Of a stretch of 64,000 bases of DNA, positions 49,001 to 59,079 are shown in pieces. The notes beneath the pieces were generated by a model. It saw nothing but the letters and a program-made list of their open reading frames with translations. It was not told the origin of the DNA and made no database searches. The stretch is from Tubiluchus corallicola (Eukaryota; Priapulida; Priapulimorpha; Priapulimorphida; Tubiluchidae). The stretch is from assembly GCA_030141605.1 (NCBI GenBank), contig JAQGDQ010000384.1, positions 114,438-178,437 on the forward strand, given 5' to 3'. The position numbers and the translations under genes are program-made. Every line of letters begins with the position of its first letter. Within the stretch, counting starts at the first letter, position 1.

Positions 49001-52000
49001 CCCTTTATTGCCTTCACCCTGCTTGTTTCTCACCCCAACCATAATAACCTCTACTTCAGAAAGAGTAGGATTACCCTTTATTTTTACTCTATTTTTATTA
49101 TCATTTACCCCTTCGTGTATCTTTTCATACTCATCCTGCATAGAAACTCCCGAGCCAACCCTTCTCATCTCCTCATTTCGTTCCAGCTTCAACTTAGGTA
49201 GCAGCTCCAGTGGAATATATACCCTATTCTCTTCCGGCCAAACCTCAAATCTATCTGATTCATTATTAGCATTATAATAGCCAGGAGAAGTCAGTTTTAA
49301 AGGCACATCATATTCATAGTAGTTATGCTGAAAATCAGAGCCAAGCCTCAGAAAAACATGTAGCTCATCATCTTCAAGCGGACTGTTTTCAACCTCCTCT
49401 GCGTGAACTTCTAACTTCAGTAACTTATACCTTCTCATATCATACCGCGATGTTTTGTATGCGCCTCTGGCATCACCCTCTTCCAATCCGAGTACACGCA
49501 ACTCCATCGACTGCTCATTCAACTCCCTTATTTGAGGATTAGAGGGGTCTATTGCCCTCTCTATTCCGGGTGGCAAAATGTAATTTATAGGTGTCCTATT
49601 GGCATTCTCTTCAATATTAACTGCCGAAATATCAAGCTGCGTATCTTCCGAGAGAATATCACTATCTTCTGAAAGGCTCTTTTCATATTTACGCCAGTCA
49701 GCTCTAACAAGGTCCAGTGTAGCAAAACGCAATACCACCGGCTTTTCCCAACCCCTCAAAAACATTCTCATAAAACGTATTGACCTAAAGTCACTTATGC
49801 TCCCCACACTCTTTTGAGGTGATCGAATAGGGACCTTAAATTGATACCATGTTATCTCGCTCTTTGTACCATCTCTAAACTCCACCTCTGCTGTCTTCGA
49901 ATCGGTAATATAGTTTTTGCCAACCTCAAGGTTATCTCTATCTATTCTGACATGGTACTGAAAATATGCCTCAGTCTCATTTAGCGTATTGTCTCCAATC
50001 AAATCTTCAGCGTCAGGTATCGACGTTGCAGCGGTTGAGTATGATTCAGGCGAAAGCTCGCTAGTAGGAGAGTTCCCTTCCGAATTGTTATACAGCTTAT
50101 AACGCTCAATAATCCCCAACTCCTGCTCATCATAATCACTTCCTCTGTAATAGTGGTAATCATCCGATGCAGGATCATTAATTACCGTCTCCAAAGCCTC
50201 TCCACTAACTATACTTCTAAGCTCATTAATATACTCATCATAAAAGCTACGCTCATCCTCTGAATTCATTCCATTCAGCCCAACATCCTGATATGTCCTT
50301 GCGCCGGGGTCGTTATCAAATGCCCTCACCAGAGACTGTTGCTTTGAGACACGCCCCCAGGCCGTAATATCACTATTACTATAGCTGCCATCTGCCGATA
50401 ATCCATTCTCAAATGACTTGCGCCCATCACGTAAAATATCTTCAGACACATCCCCCAGGTTAAAGTAAAGGTCCCCTCCCAAATTTTCATTCAACTCGTC
50501 CTCAGCAAACGGGTCCATCAGCCAAAACTCTATATACTCTACATTTGCAGCTTCAAAATCACTTGCTTCAACCTTTCGCATAATGCCTCCCCACCTGCTT
50601 TGGGGATCCCGCATCTTTCCATCAGGAGCAGTACCGGCAGAGTAGCTTGAAGGTCCCGTCTCAAAATTATAAGGTCCTCGCTCTGAGGGATAAAATGCAA
50701 GATCAAAAGTTGGAAGACTCGTCAGCTCACCCAATACATTCTGCCTGTCAGGGAAAATCTCCTTTTGGGAAACCTCCCTCACATAGTGGCTTGAACGCTG
50801 CGAAGGATTACTCCTGAGATGGGCCGGTGTAAGGGAGGTGTTTCTTTGAAACAGCGGATCTATAACATACCATGCCAGCCTAGAGCGGTTAAACCCGTAG
50901 CTCAAATCATTTATCAAATCAGCTTCCAAAAATTCATCCTGCCCACGAGGAGTACTGGCAAGAACCCAAAGGTGATGGGTTTTCATACTAATTGATGTCT
51001 TTGTCCCTTCAAAATCGTCTATATATACAGCCCCTTCCGAAGATATCGCTTTCGAATGGGAGGGGAAAAGCTTTGCCCACTCTGCACTTATGGCCACATT
51101 TGATTCAGCTTTTGTCGAAATAAGCGGGATAGCGTCTATTACACTTGTGATAAACTTTGACTCAGTAGCGTATGATGCGTTAAACCCAAGCATTGTATTG
51201 GATATCGGGTCCTCACTGAAGTTGACCTTTTGTGTAAGCGGTTTCTCATGAAGGTACATCAATGTTGTACCAATATTCAACTCATCACTCACATCATAAT
51301 TCATGTGAGTCCCCAAAAGGGTTTTCCTCTGCATACTAAATAGATCCTCACTTTCTGTCGATATCGATATAGGCGTGCCTGACTCAAGTAGTCCCTGGTT
51401 GATAATCCTCACTCTTCCCAGTGTGTAGTCCACAACATAATCGATGTTTTCAACCAGCTCTGTACCGCCTGCCATTACTCTTACCGAACCTCTCGCTACA
51501 TTCAGGGTATTTAAGGGTATCTCAGCACTTGACTCCCCCTTATAGCTGCCTCTCAGGCTATACTTATTTTTCTCTGCATCCTGCTCTGCAGCAGTCTTGG
51601 TGTTATTATACAAGCTGGAAAAAACATACTTGTCAATTGCCTCCTGATCTCCATTCATCTGTCTCTCCAGATTTGACCCAAAAGGCTCAACTACCGGAAA
51701 TATAACTCTTCCAGTTGAGGAGTTAACAGTGATCCCTTCCACATAATCGAAAATACCGTCAGGATAAGGATCATTTTGTGAATTTAGCCTGTCAAGATTC
51801 ATAGCCTGAAGCAGTATTTTCTCTTTCAGAGGACCATCGGGAATATAATTTAAATGCCCACCGGTCTCGTCATTTTTATACGCAATATCAAGTATAAAAT
51901 CTGACTTCGATAGCTGGTACGCCCCCAAACTATAAATATTCTTCATCATCAATCGCCAGTTTTTAAGACTGGGATTTAGAGCTGTGCCCTTCAACAATTT

Positions 52001-53578
52001 TAATACCAGTACCTGGGGAGCATCAATTCCATCATTTGAAAACTCTCCAACCTGAAAAACCTGCCCATTGGCCGTATACTCAATTGCAACTGCTATAACT
52101 TCGTCTGAGCGCAAAGATGATGACAGAGATATATAGCCAAGCGCCTCATTAACTGTATACTCAGAAGAAGTGAGCCTCCTCGCATTCTCTATCTTCTCAT
52201 AATCCTGTCCGGCAACAAAGCCTTGCTGTGCCAATGGGCCCAGAACCTCTGTCACACGTGATATATCGCGAACATCGGCATAAGTCGATGTTATCTCCTT
52301 GTATATTCCGTTTATCCCATTATGAGGGTATATATTATACGGATATGAAAGCCCTGGAGTATCGCCAAACTCTGGAATAGATGTGGTTTGCCTATTATCC
52401 CCCTTCTCCCCCAAATCAATAAGTGCCAGTATATTTCTTGACTCTTTAAAACTGTTAGAGCGATTGGTTACCCACACCTCTACCCTGTTTATTCTTATTT
52501 GTGAATTTATAACCGGCAGATTTGCGAGGGCGTTATCATAACTCTCATAAAAGTGGTGCGCAAAAAAGAAATGACGGCTCTCGTCATAGTCTATTGCACT
52601 TATATCATAATCTGATTTTTGAGCACCTCCCTCTGTTTCTATAACTGTTGTTTCCCCTTTTTGCTGAGAAAAGACAGTTGAAACAGCCAAACGGCCAAAT
52701 TGCATATCGGTCCTTACCCCAAATAAATTTGTACCTCCCGATATTAACGACCCGGCTAATGGTAAAGATATATTCCCGGCTTCAACTCTCCTTATAATCT
52801 GATCTTCATCTCCGGTATATTCAAGCTTTATCCTATTTTCGAAGTCGAATGTTGCTTCCGTATCATAGCTTATTCCTACAGAGAGCTTCTCCCCCACTTT
52901 ACCCTCAACATTCATATTCACCTTCGCATCAAAGTCGGGAGTAGTAATACTTCTCATTCTCTCAGGGATAACCGGATTGTCTATATTGATAGTCTTCGCT
53001 CCAAGGCTTAATTCCACAAAACCCTGTGGAATTACGCTCACTACGTTAGACCCAAAAATAGAATAAAAAGCCTCCCCCTCTAACCGAAGTTCGGGAATCA
53101 GATTTGCAATAGGATTATACTGAGATTGTTGTTCAAATGACTCACGCGAAATACGCTTTCTCCAATACTTATTAAGCGACTCTTCAAAGCTTTGCTTCAG
53201 ATACTCTTCCTGGCTCAATATAGCGGGCAGCCTGTAGTTGATACTTCCCACCCTGCTTTGGATAGTGTACTCTTTTCTTTCAGGATCGTAGAGTACCTCT
53301 TCCGTTATATTTTCAGGATCTTTTAGAAAAAGAGAAGAGGTGTCTTGTTGCTCAACACCACTAAACACGCCCTTGCTTTTGAGTGGATAGGGCATATTGT
53401 CTGTAGTATCAGCCGCAGCCCACACTTCACTCATAGAAAGTATTCGAGCAAAATCACTCTCTACTGTAACTTCCGCACCAAGCAACGTATCTCTCCCCAC
53501 AAAAATCAATAATAAATATGCGATAAGCACAGGAAAAATCGGCGTATAGCTCCATTTTTTACCCAAAAGCCCGAACAA
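46043..53578 (-). CDS. sprA: SprA, outer-membrane translocon of type IX secretion / gliding motility
   Basis: 2,511 aa, near the usual 2,300-2,500. A signal-like segment (FPVLIAYLLLIFVG) starts the protein. The SprA N-terminal region follows (IPELRLEGEAFYSIFGSNVV, YDTEATFDFENRIKLEYTG), then a paralogous central block with the motif VYIDDFEGTKTSISMKTHHL and a long series of beta-strand segments ending SFGASLRFTLSQF. In Flavobacterium SprA is a 36-strand barrel that moves T9SS cargo across the outer membrane. Its location directly after ruvA is the conserved Bacteroidota arrangement. No typical T9SS cargo C-terminal domain was recognised in this window. Confidence 0.96.
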   Translation of the reverse strand: MFGLLGKKWSYTPIFPVLIAYLLLIFVGRDTLLGAEVTVESDFARILSMSEVWAAADTTDNMPYPLKSKGVFSGVEQQDTSSLFLKDPENITEEVLYDPERKEYTIQSRVGSINYRLPAILSQEEYLKQSFEESLNKYWRKRISRESFEQQSQYNPIANLIPELRLEGEAFYSIFGSNVVSVIPQGFVELSLGAKTINIDNPVIPERMRSITTPDFDAKVNMNVEGKVGEKLSVGISYDTEATFDFENRIKLEYTGDEDQIIRRVEAGNISLPLAGSLISGGTNLFGVRTDMQFGRLAVSTVFSQQKGETTVIETEGGAQKSDYDISAIDYDESRHFFFAHHFYESYDNALANLPVINSQIRINRVEVWVTNRSNSFKESRNILALIDLGEKGDNRQTTSIPEFGDTPGLSYPYNIYPHNGINGIYKEITSTYADVRDISRVTEVLGPLAQQGFVAGQDYEKIENARRLTSSEYTVNEALGYISLSSSLRSDEVIAVAIEYTANGQVFQVGEFSNDGIDAPQVLVLKLLKGTALNPSLKNWRLMMKNIYSLGAYQLSKSDFILDIAYKNDETGGHLNYIPDGPLKEKILLQAMNLDRLNSQNDPYPDGIFDYVEGITVNSSTGRVIFPVVEPFGSNLERQMNGDQEAIDKYVFSSLYNNTKTAAEQDAEKNKYSLRGSYKGESSAEIPLNTLNVARGSVRVMAGGTELVENIDYVVDYTLGRVRIINQGLLESGTPISISTESEDLFSMQRKTLLGTHMNYDVSDELNIGTTLMYLHEKPLTQKVNFSEDPISNTMLGFNASYATESKFITSVIDAIPLISTKAESNVAISAEWAKLFPSHSKAISSEGAVYIDDFEGTKTSISMKTHHLWVLASTPRGQDEFLEADLINDLSYGFNRSRLAWYVIDPLFQRNTSLTPAHLRSNPSQRSSHYVREVSQKEIFPDRQNVLGELTSLPTFDLAFYPSERGPYNFETGPSSYSAGTAPDGKMRDPQSRWGGIMRKVEASDFEAANVEYIEFWLMDPFAEDELNENLGGDLYFNLGDVSEDILRDGRKSFENGLSADGSYSNSDITAWGRVSKQQSLVRAFDNDPGARTYQDVGLNGMNSEDERSFYDEYINELRSIVSGEALETVINDPASDDYHYYRGSDYDEQELGIIERYKLYNNSEGNSPTSELSPESYSTAATSIPDAEDLIGDNTLNETEAYFQYHVRIDRDNLEVGKNYITDSKTAEVEFRDGTKSEITWYQFKVPIRSPQKSVGSISDFRSIRFMRMFLRGWEKPVVLRFATLDLVRADWRKYEKSLSEDSDILSEDTQLDISAVNIEENANRTPINYILPPGIERAIDPSNPQIRELNEQSMELRVLGLEEGDARGAYKTSRYDMRRYKLLKLEVHAEEVENSPLEDDELHVFLRLGSDFQHNYYEYDVPLKLTSPGYYNANNESDRFEVWPEENRVYIPLELLPKLKLERNEEMRRVGSGVSMQDEYEKIHEGVNDNKNRVKIKGNPTLSEVEVIMVGVRNKQGEGNKGDKSVIVWVNELRLTDFEEDGGWAAMGRISGNMADFGTYSFAGRTTSSGFGSIDSKMGQRTMEENNQYDISTSFELGKFFGTESNVKIPMYVGYSKQLIMPEYNPLDPDVKMKDALDATETKHERDSLNTIVQDLTTRKSISFTNVRVDKPNKKEVPMPYDISNFSVSYSYNKAFHRDVNVEKRVQKDTRMLLTYNYSLSPKPVEPFKKMDVFKSRAWALIRDFNFYYLPNKMGFRSDMMRRNSELKFRNITNPEYIIPTSYEKDFRWNRHYDFSYNLARSLRIDFSALNTSRIDEPLGAVDKDLPDYEAKRDTILKSILSGGRNIHYYHILNGSYTIPINKIPFLDWTSATARYRGTYDWEAGPITVPDYELGNTIRNSRGLQGSVRANMVNLYNKVPYLKKVNQKYARSLRGARRGTQRVDQASGNKFIESGISLEANTAYSVNHRLDTKKITVKVTNSRGERVKGKVKTDGRNSVLFTSPKSLDNIRIEVVRDQQHDDSKPSTINTIADGTTRFLMMVRDINVSYTQNDGTTLAGYLPGSSVLGTSSYKSPAINASARAPGWPFVLGHQDKNFAWAAIENGWLSTDSIVNQPYVMTSTNTLNIRTQIEPISGLKIELMSSRTYSDNTSEFYIHNEADGWSAANKTQYGSFSMTIVSINSSFEKLGQAGVQESKVWQEFQSYRREIASRLASNRVPNPHYGYSPGGIDSETGFPDGYGATSSEVLIPSFLAAYSGRSPQKVSLSPFPSAKFMMPNWRVRYTGLVNQVNKLKRMVKSVSLGHAYRSTYNVGGYTSNLNYIVADDGFSYTRDLQNNFVPKYNVATVNINEAFTPLFNIDVTWLNNIITAFEYRKSRSLTLSLANNQSTEVYNQETSFGAGYRIEDMQLFIKTKDSQMAVSNDLMLRADVGIRKNKTALRKLAEDSDQLTAGQKSLTIKFTADYSLSSAFLVRLYYDRVVNNPYISLSHPMSNTSFGASLRFTLSQF

Positions 53579-53620
53579 TTTAGTTTTCTCCTTTGATTTT
53601 TATGTAGCTAAAATATATAA

Positions 53621-54205
53621 TCAAAGGCTTTTAAGAGCCATCTTAACAAGCTGCTCAACCGATAGCTCCGGTTTTTCCAATAGAATTTTATCAAGAGCCT
53701 TCACCGTGGCTCGCTTGTTGAAACCCAGTATCTCTAAAGCAGATAACGCTTCATCTCTTATTGTATTGCCTGAAAATGCTAAAACCTGCCCTGAAGTCGC
53801 ACCCTCTCCCACTTTGTCTTTTAGGTCTATAATAACCCGTTGTGCCGTTTTTACTCCTATACCTTTTATGCTTTTCAGTATAGACACATTTTCCGATGCA
53901 ATTGCATTGCAAAGCTCTTCCACAGGAAGCGATGATAACATCATAATGGCAGTGTGCGCACTAATCCCACTTACAGATATCAAGTGGCGAAAAAGCGCTC
54001 TCTCTTCATTATCATGAAAGCCGTAAAGAAGGTGGGCATCATCTCTTACAATCTGGTGAACATATATCATCAGGTTTTTCTTCCCACTTAAACGGGAATA
54101 TGTAGATAGAGATATATTGATGAGATAGCCCACCCCTCCTACTTCAAGAACTACAGAAGCAGGATTTAGCTCAACTATATTCCCTCTTATATATTCATAC
54201 ATCAC
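53621..54205 (-). CDS. ruvA: Holliday junction branch-migration protein RuvA
   Basis: 194 aa. The N-terminal OB domain opens MYEYIRGNIVELNPASVVLE. The tandem helix-hairpin-helix region contains VSGISAHTAIMMLS and IKGIGVKTAQRVIIDLKDKV, and domain III ends the protein (EALSALEILGF). RuvA tetramers bind junctions and recruit the RuvB motor. It starts 8 bases after the pdxA stop and precedes sprA by 42 bases, so pdxA-ruvA-sprA-rnhB may be one transcript. Confidence 0.97.
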   Translation of the reverse strand: MMYEYIRGNIVELNPASVVLEVGGVGYLINISLSTYSRLSGKKNLMIYVHQIVRDDAHLLYGFHDNEERALFRHLISVSGISAHTAIMMLSSLPVEELCNAIASENVSILKSIKGIGVKTAQRVIIDLKDKVGEGATSGQVLAFSGNTIRDEALSALEILGFNKRATVKALDKILLEKPELSVEQLVKMALKSL

Positions 54206-54213
54206 AAAAGCCT

Positions 54214-55272
54214 TTATTTATTATCTTTTTCAACATCAGCTTTTTTTAAAGGACGTGCCGAATAATCTTCATACCGCATTCTATTATTAAAAATATCTAT
54301 TGCGGAATAAAGCGCGCTACGAAATGAAGCTTCAGAAGACTCCCCTTTACCTGCTATATCATATGCCGTTCCATGCCCCGGAGAGGTCCTTATAATAGGG
54401 AGCCCGGCAATGTAATTCACACCCAAATCAAAAGCATTCATCTTGAAAGGGATAAGCCCCTGATCGTGATACATTGCAAGCACTGCATCAAACTTTTTAT
54501 AGTTTTCTGAGCCAAAAAAACCATCCGCAGGATATGGCCCCATAGCAATAATCCCTTTTTCTGATGCCTGCGCTATTGAGGGCTTTATTATCTCCTCCTC
54601 TTCGCTTCCCAAAATTCCCTTTTCTCCAGCATGAGGGTTAAGTGCAAGTACTGCTATTCTGGGCTTGTGAATTGAAAAATCTTCCAGTAGCGTCTTATGC
54701 AAAGTTTCAATTTTAGAAAGCACCCTTTTCTGCGATACCTGTTCTGCAACCTCTTTTAGCGGAATATGCCCGGTTACAACTCCCACCTTAATCTGTTCGT
54801 GCATCATCAGTGTCAAAAAGTTCTCTCCACCAAACTCATGTGCAAAATACTCAGTATGCCCAGAGAAAGAGAACCTGTCTGACTGTATGCAATGTTTATT
54901 TATGGGGGCGGTAACCAACACATCTATATCTCCATTCTTTATCCATTTTACAGCCTCTTCTAAAGCCATATAGGCAGCCTCTCCTGACATGGAGGTTGGT
55001 TTGCCCAGCTCTACTCTAACATTCTCATCAACACAGCCTACAATATTGCACTTTCTGGGATTCACTTCCCGGACCGATGTTATATGGTTAAAACTAATAT
55101 TGTTAATATTCAATGTCTTTCGATGGTATGCAGCTACTTTAGGAGATCCATATATTATCGGAGTACATAGATCCAATATTCTGCTGTCTAGCAATGTTTT
55201 AATAATAACTTCATATCCTATACCGTTAATGTCTCCATGCGTAATACCTACCCTTATTTTATTTGACTTCAT
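54214..55272 (-). CDS. pdxA: 4-hydroxythreonine-4-phosphate dehydrogenase
   Basis: 352 aa. The N-terminal HGDINGIGYEVI and the metal-binding His motifs (FSGHTEYFA, LAMYHDQGLIPFK, TSPGHGTAYDIAGKGE) identify PdxA, the NAD-dependent step of the DXP-dependent pyridoxal phosphate pathway. Its stop lies 8 bases before ruvA. Confidence 0.96.
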   Translation of the reverse strand: MKSNKIRVGITHGDINGIGYEVIIKTLLDSRILDLCTPIIYGSPKVAAYHRKTLNINNISFNHITSVREVNPRKCNIVGCVDENVRVELGKPTSMSGEAAYMALEEAVKWIKNGDIDVLVTAPINKHCIQSDRFSFSGHTEYFAHEFGGENFLTLMMHEQIKVGVVTGHIPLKEVAEQVSQKRVLSKIETLHKTLLEDFSIHKPRIAVLALNPHAGEKGILGSEEEEIIKPSIAQASEKGIIAMGPYPADGFFGSENYKKFDAVLAMYHDQGLIPFKMNAFDLGVNYIAGLPIIRTSPGHGTAYDIAGKGESSEASFRSALYSAIDIFNNRMRYEDYSARPLKKADVEKDNK

Positions 55273-55677
55273 CTGGTTATTAATTTAATCCTCAATCTTC
55301 AATCGTCAGACGGGACTGTATTATATAAAATATTTATTATCCATATTGTATCCAAAAACCTTTGCTAATGAATACAGCTAATATTAAAATATTTATGAAT
55401 AGTTATCTTAATCGTGACTGTATAGCTTTATTGAATTTGTGTATAATCCACTCTAGTATGAACTCTTTAACTACCCCGTAATTAGTATCGTGACAAAAAG
55501 CGATCTATATCAGACTTGTATACTTCCCCGGTAAGCACCCTTAAGTCTGTCAAAAGGAACTTCCGATCTTACGCTTTCAAATTTATACTTTTATTCGATA
55601 TGCAGGCACTATTTTCCATGCATAATGACTTTGTCCATTCTAATAAGAGAAGGAATTTAAGATAAGAATTTAACACC
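55273..55677. other. Intergenic interval between pepA and pdxA
   Basis: 405 bp without a convincing gene or RNA. Both flanking genes are on the minus strand, so it should hold the pepA 3' end and a promoter for pdxA. No clear consensus was identified. Confidence 0.5.
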
Positions 55678-57111
55678 CTAATTATTGTATTTTTTGAAAA
55701 ATTCAACAAGCAGCCTCACTCCTGCTCCTGTTCCTCCTCTACCCCTATAGCTATCCTCCCGGCTCAGGAAGGATGGTGCGGCAATATCAAGGTGCACCCA
55801 CGGGTAATCTGTAAAGTTTTCAAGAAACTTACCAGCAGTAATTGCTCCAGCCTCTTTACCTCCTATGTTTTTCAGATCTGCTATATCTGATTTCAGCTCA
55901 TCGCCATAATCATCCCAGAAAGGGAAGCGTGCAATGCGCTCACAAGCTATCTCTCCTGCATCCTCCATATCCTGCATTGTCTTATCACTGGCATTTCCCA
56001 TAGCAACAATACCATATTTCCCTACTGCCATGGCTGCTGAGCCTGTCAGGGTGGCTACATCTATAACCAACTCCGGGTCATATTTTTTTGCATAGCTTAG
56101 GGCATCGGCCAACAGTAGTCTTCCTTCAGCATCGGTGTTTAGCACCTCTACTGTCTTTCCATCATGCATTGTAATAATATCCCCTGGTGCATATGCATTC
56201 CCAGCAGGCCGGTTGTCAGTAGCAGGAACAAGGGCAATTACGTGTAAACGCATACCGGTAGCTGCTGCTGCATATAATGCTCCTGCGACAGTTGCTCCAC
56301 CTGCCATATCCGATTTCATATGGTCCATTGAATCGGGAGTAGGCTTCAGACTCAACCCTCCCGTATCATAAACAATCCCTTTGCCAACAAGGATCAATGG
56401 CTTCTCATTAATTGGGTTTTGAGGCTTCCACTCCAGAATCGAAAAAGTCGGGGGATCTACGCTACCTCTATTAACAGCAAGAAGTCCTCCCATTTTTAAT
56501 CGTGATATCTTCTCTTTCCCAAATACCTGAACTGAGAACCCAGCCTCCTCCCCCATCTCTGCAAAACGATCAGAAAGTTCTTTGGCATTAAGATGGGATA
56601 GTGGCTCGTTCACTAGATTACGAGCATGGTAAACAGCTCTTGCAGTATGCTGCAAAGCGTTAACATCAAGCTTGTCTGCTACTCCCTCTAATAAAATAAT
56701 TTTCCTGAGTTTCGTAGCTTTTTCCTCTTTGTCAGACCGATATTTAAGGAACTGATAACTCCCAAGCATAAGCCCCTCCACCAGAGGCTCTGCACCAGAC
56801 GAATCGCCTGCTATTCCTATATCCGGGAGCTTTTCATCTCTCAACAGTCCGGCAATATCACTGCCGTGCTTGCGAAGTGCTTCATTTCGCGCGTGCACGT
56901 CTCCCCTTTTTGCCTCTTCGAATATATATATATCCCATTTTCCATAGTTATTAACTTTTACTATAGGTTTATCCTCTTTTATCAGCTTGTTGAAAATGTA
57001 GCCCTTTGCCTCCTCATCAATTGTAAAATCACTGAGATGATCCTTATCTTTTAGTATATGCACTATGCTATTACCGTGATAGTGCTTCTCTTTTAATATC
57101 TGTATGTCCAT
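55678..57111 (-). CDS. pepA: M17-family leucyl aminopeptidase
   Basis: 477 aa. The N-terminal domain is short and variable. The C-terminal catalytic domain has the two-zinc motifs LILVGKGIVYDTGGLSLKP, KSDMAGGATVAGALY and NTDAEGRLLLADAL, and ends HLDIAAPSFLSREDSYRGRG. It removes N-terminal residues from peptides in the cytoplasm. A divergent promoter region of about 120 bp separates it from mqnC. Confidence 0.94.
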   Translation of the reverse strand: MDIQILKEKHYHGNSIVHILKDKDHLSDFTIDEEAKGYIFNKLIKEDKPIVKVNNYGKWDIYIFEEAKRGDVHARNEALRKHGSDIAGLLRDEKLPDIGIAGDSSGAEPLVEGLMLGSYQFLKYRSDKEEKATKLRKIILLEGVADKLDVNALQHTARAVYHARNLVNEPLSHLNAKELSDRFAEMGEEAGFSVQVFGKEKISRLKMGGLLAVNRGSVDPPTFSILEWKPQNPINEKPLILVGKGIVYDTGGLSLKPTPDSMDHMKSDMAGGATVAGALYAAAATGMRLHVIALVPATDNRPAGNAYAPGDIITMHDGKTVEVLNTDAEGRLLLADALSYAKKYDPELVIDVATLTGSAAMAVGKYGIVAMGNASDKTMQDMEDAGEIACERIARFPFWDDYGDELKSDIADLKNIGGKEAGAITAGKFLENFTDYPWVHLDIAAPSFLSREDSYRGRGGTGAGVRLLVEFFKKYNN

Positions 57112-57232
57112 AGCTTTATTATTTAATTTTATATTTTAGTCGCTTACTCTCTTTAAGTTAATATCAGGCATAGTTTGTAGTCCTCTGCCTGCTCCAAAAT
57201 TACTACCTTTATCTCAAATTATTCAGATAATT

Positions 57233-58321
57233 ATGAAGTTTGAAACATTATATGATAAGGCACTTAGTTTTAAGCCTCTATCCGTTGAAGAGGGGCTTTT
57301 TTTATATAAATATTCACCCGCCTCGGAGCTAAACTTCATAGCCAATGAGTTGCGAAAAAAGAAAAACCCTGGAAATACTGTAACCTGGATCATTGACAGG
57401 AATATAAATATCACAAATGTATGTATTGCGGGATGTAAGTTTTGTAATTTTCACAGGAACCCAGGCTCTAATGACGCTTTTACTACCGATATTAAGAGCT
57501 ATGTGTCAAAGATAGAGGAGATGCAAAAGCTAGGAGGGAGACAGATATTACTACAGGGGGGACTACATCCTGAGTATAATCTATCATTTTATTGTGATCT
57601 TTTCAGTAAGCTGAAAGGGCATTTCCCCGATATAGCACTTCACGCCCTTAGTCCTCCTGAAATAGTCCATATTGCCAAAAAAGAGCATAAAAATTACAAA
57701 GAGGTGCTTGAGCTGCTTATAGAGTCCGGGCTTGACAGTTTACCAGGAGCGGGAGCAGAGATTTTGTGCGACAGAGTGAGGAGACGCATATCTCCAGGAA
57801 AAGCAACAGTTGATGAGTGGCTGGGGGTGATGAAAGAGGCTCACAGATTAAATATGATAACGTCTGCCACAATGATGTTTGGACATATAGAGTCGCACAG
57901 GGAGCGCTTAGAGCATCTTGCACTTATTAGAGGGTTGCAGGATGAGCGCCCTCCCGGTTCAACGGGTTTTACCGCATTTATCCCCTGGCCTGTTATACTT
58001 TCTGGCACAAAACTCGGAAAGGAGAGAGAGATAAGGCCGGTACTTCCGGCTGAGTACATCCGAGCTATTGCTATAAGCAGGATAATGCTGAATAATATAA
58101 ATAATATACAGGCGTCGTGGCTGACTATGGGAAAAGAGGTGGCGCAGTTGTCTCTATATGCCGGAGCAAACGACATGGGGTCAGTAATGATTGAAGAGAA
58201 CGTGGTAGCTTCGGCAGGAGCTTCGCATAAGATGGGTGTCGCAGAAATACAAAAAGCAATTGTTGATGCCGGCTTTTCCCCACAGTTACGTAATCAGGCA
58301 TATGAGTCTGTGGTGGGCTAG
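57233..58321 (+). CDS. mqnC: Cyclic dehypoxanthine futalosine synthase (radical SAM)
   Basis: 362 aa. The radical-SAM cluster motif is CIAGCKFC (Cys64, 68, 71). LGGRQILLQGGLHPEYNLSF, HALSPPEIVHIAKKE, LDSLPGAGAEILCDRVRRRI and TATMMFGH-like SATMMFGHIESHRERLEHL match MqnC more closely than MqnE. It acts in the futalosine route to menaquinone, which is common in anaerobic and gliding Bacteroidota. No other mqn genes are nearby. Confidence 0.92.
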   Translation: MKFETLYDKALSFKPLSVEEGLFLYKYSPASELNFIANELRKKKNPGNTVTWIIDRNINITNVCIAGCKFCNFHRNPGSNDAFTTDIKSYVSKIEEMQKLGGRQILLQGGLHPEYNLSFYCDLFSKLKGHFPDIALHALSPPEIVHIAKKEHKNYKEVLELLIESGLDSLPGAGAEILCDRVRRRISPGKATVDEWLGVMKEAHRLNMITSATMMFGHIESHRERLEHLALIRGLQDERPPGSTGFTAFIPWPVILSGTKLGKEREIRPVLPAEYIRAIAISRIMLNNINNIQASWLTMGKEVAQLSLYAGANDMGSVMIEENVVASAGASHKMGVAEIQKAIVDAGFSPQLRNQAYESVVG

Positions 58322-58899
58322 GGAGGGATTTTTTGCAAGATGAAGCTGGGTAAGGGTGAAGAAAAATTCGATGAGAAACCGCAGCTTCCTGATGTAAGTG
58401 AAGATTTTCGCCAAAGCAGTAATAAAAATTATGATTATGTAAAAGTCTTCAGTATTTTTTATATCAGATTCCTTCGGGGTGCATTTCGTTTGCTTCGAGG
58501 TATCAGATGGAGAGGCTTCTGAGAAAAATTGCACATGAGAAAAATCAACAATACCTTTGAGATGTAGGAATACAATTGCTTTCGACCCCATAGCTCATTA
58601 AACGATCAAACGTCAAGTGATGTTTATAAAAAGGAAGCTCAGATGTCCGATTTTTCTATTTTAGAGTGTGTCGGTTAAGGGGGAGGGGATCACTTCTCAA
58701 GCTAGTTGATATTTTTTAGACTACAAGAGTAAAGTACAATTAAAGAAGAGAGGATAATAAGATCCCTGAGCTTTAACATATTCCCTTAGGCTTTTATATA
58801 TTATGCTACAATTTAATTCCATTATTGATTTATTAAAAGCCCTTGCAACAAAAAGCCCTTGCAATTCATAAATCACAAAGGCTTTCTTTTTCTAGGTAG
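58322..58899. other. Intergenic interval after mqnC
   Basis: 578 bp with no gene I can support. Short frames exist on both strands but have no initiation context or family resemblance. It ends at the 3' side of the minus-strand tRNA. Confidence 0.5.
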
Positions 58900-58924
58900 T
58901 AGCGGGGACAGGACTTGAACCTGC

Positions 58925-58956
<32 letters not shown>

Positions 58957-58972
58957 ACTGCTCTACCCCGCA
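58900..58972 (-). tRNA. tRNA-Met (CAT), initiator type
   Basis: 73 nt. GCGGGG pairs with CCCCGC. The first base does not pair with position 72, and the anticodon stem carries three G-C pairs (GGGCTCATAACCC). Both are features of initiator tRNA. The T arm is GCAGGTTCAAGTCCTG. No CCA is encoded. Confidence 0.9.
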
Positions 58973-59079
58973 ATATATTATCAAGTAAAGCAAATAGTCA
59001 CTTAGTATTTGCTCTTCATTTTTAGCAAGTGTGTCAAGCGAGGCAAATATAAAGCTGAAATACCGATAAAACAAATCTT

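Noticed and set aside
58340-58522. 60-aa plus-strand frame after mqnC
   Set aside because: Short, no initiation context or recognisable motif, and an opposing frame covers the same bases equally well.
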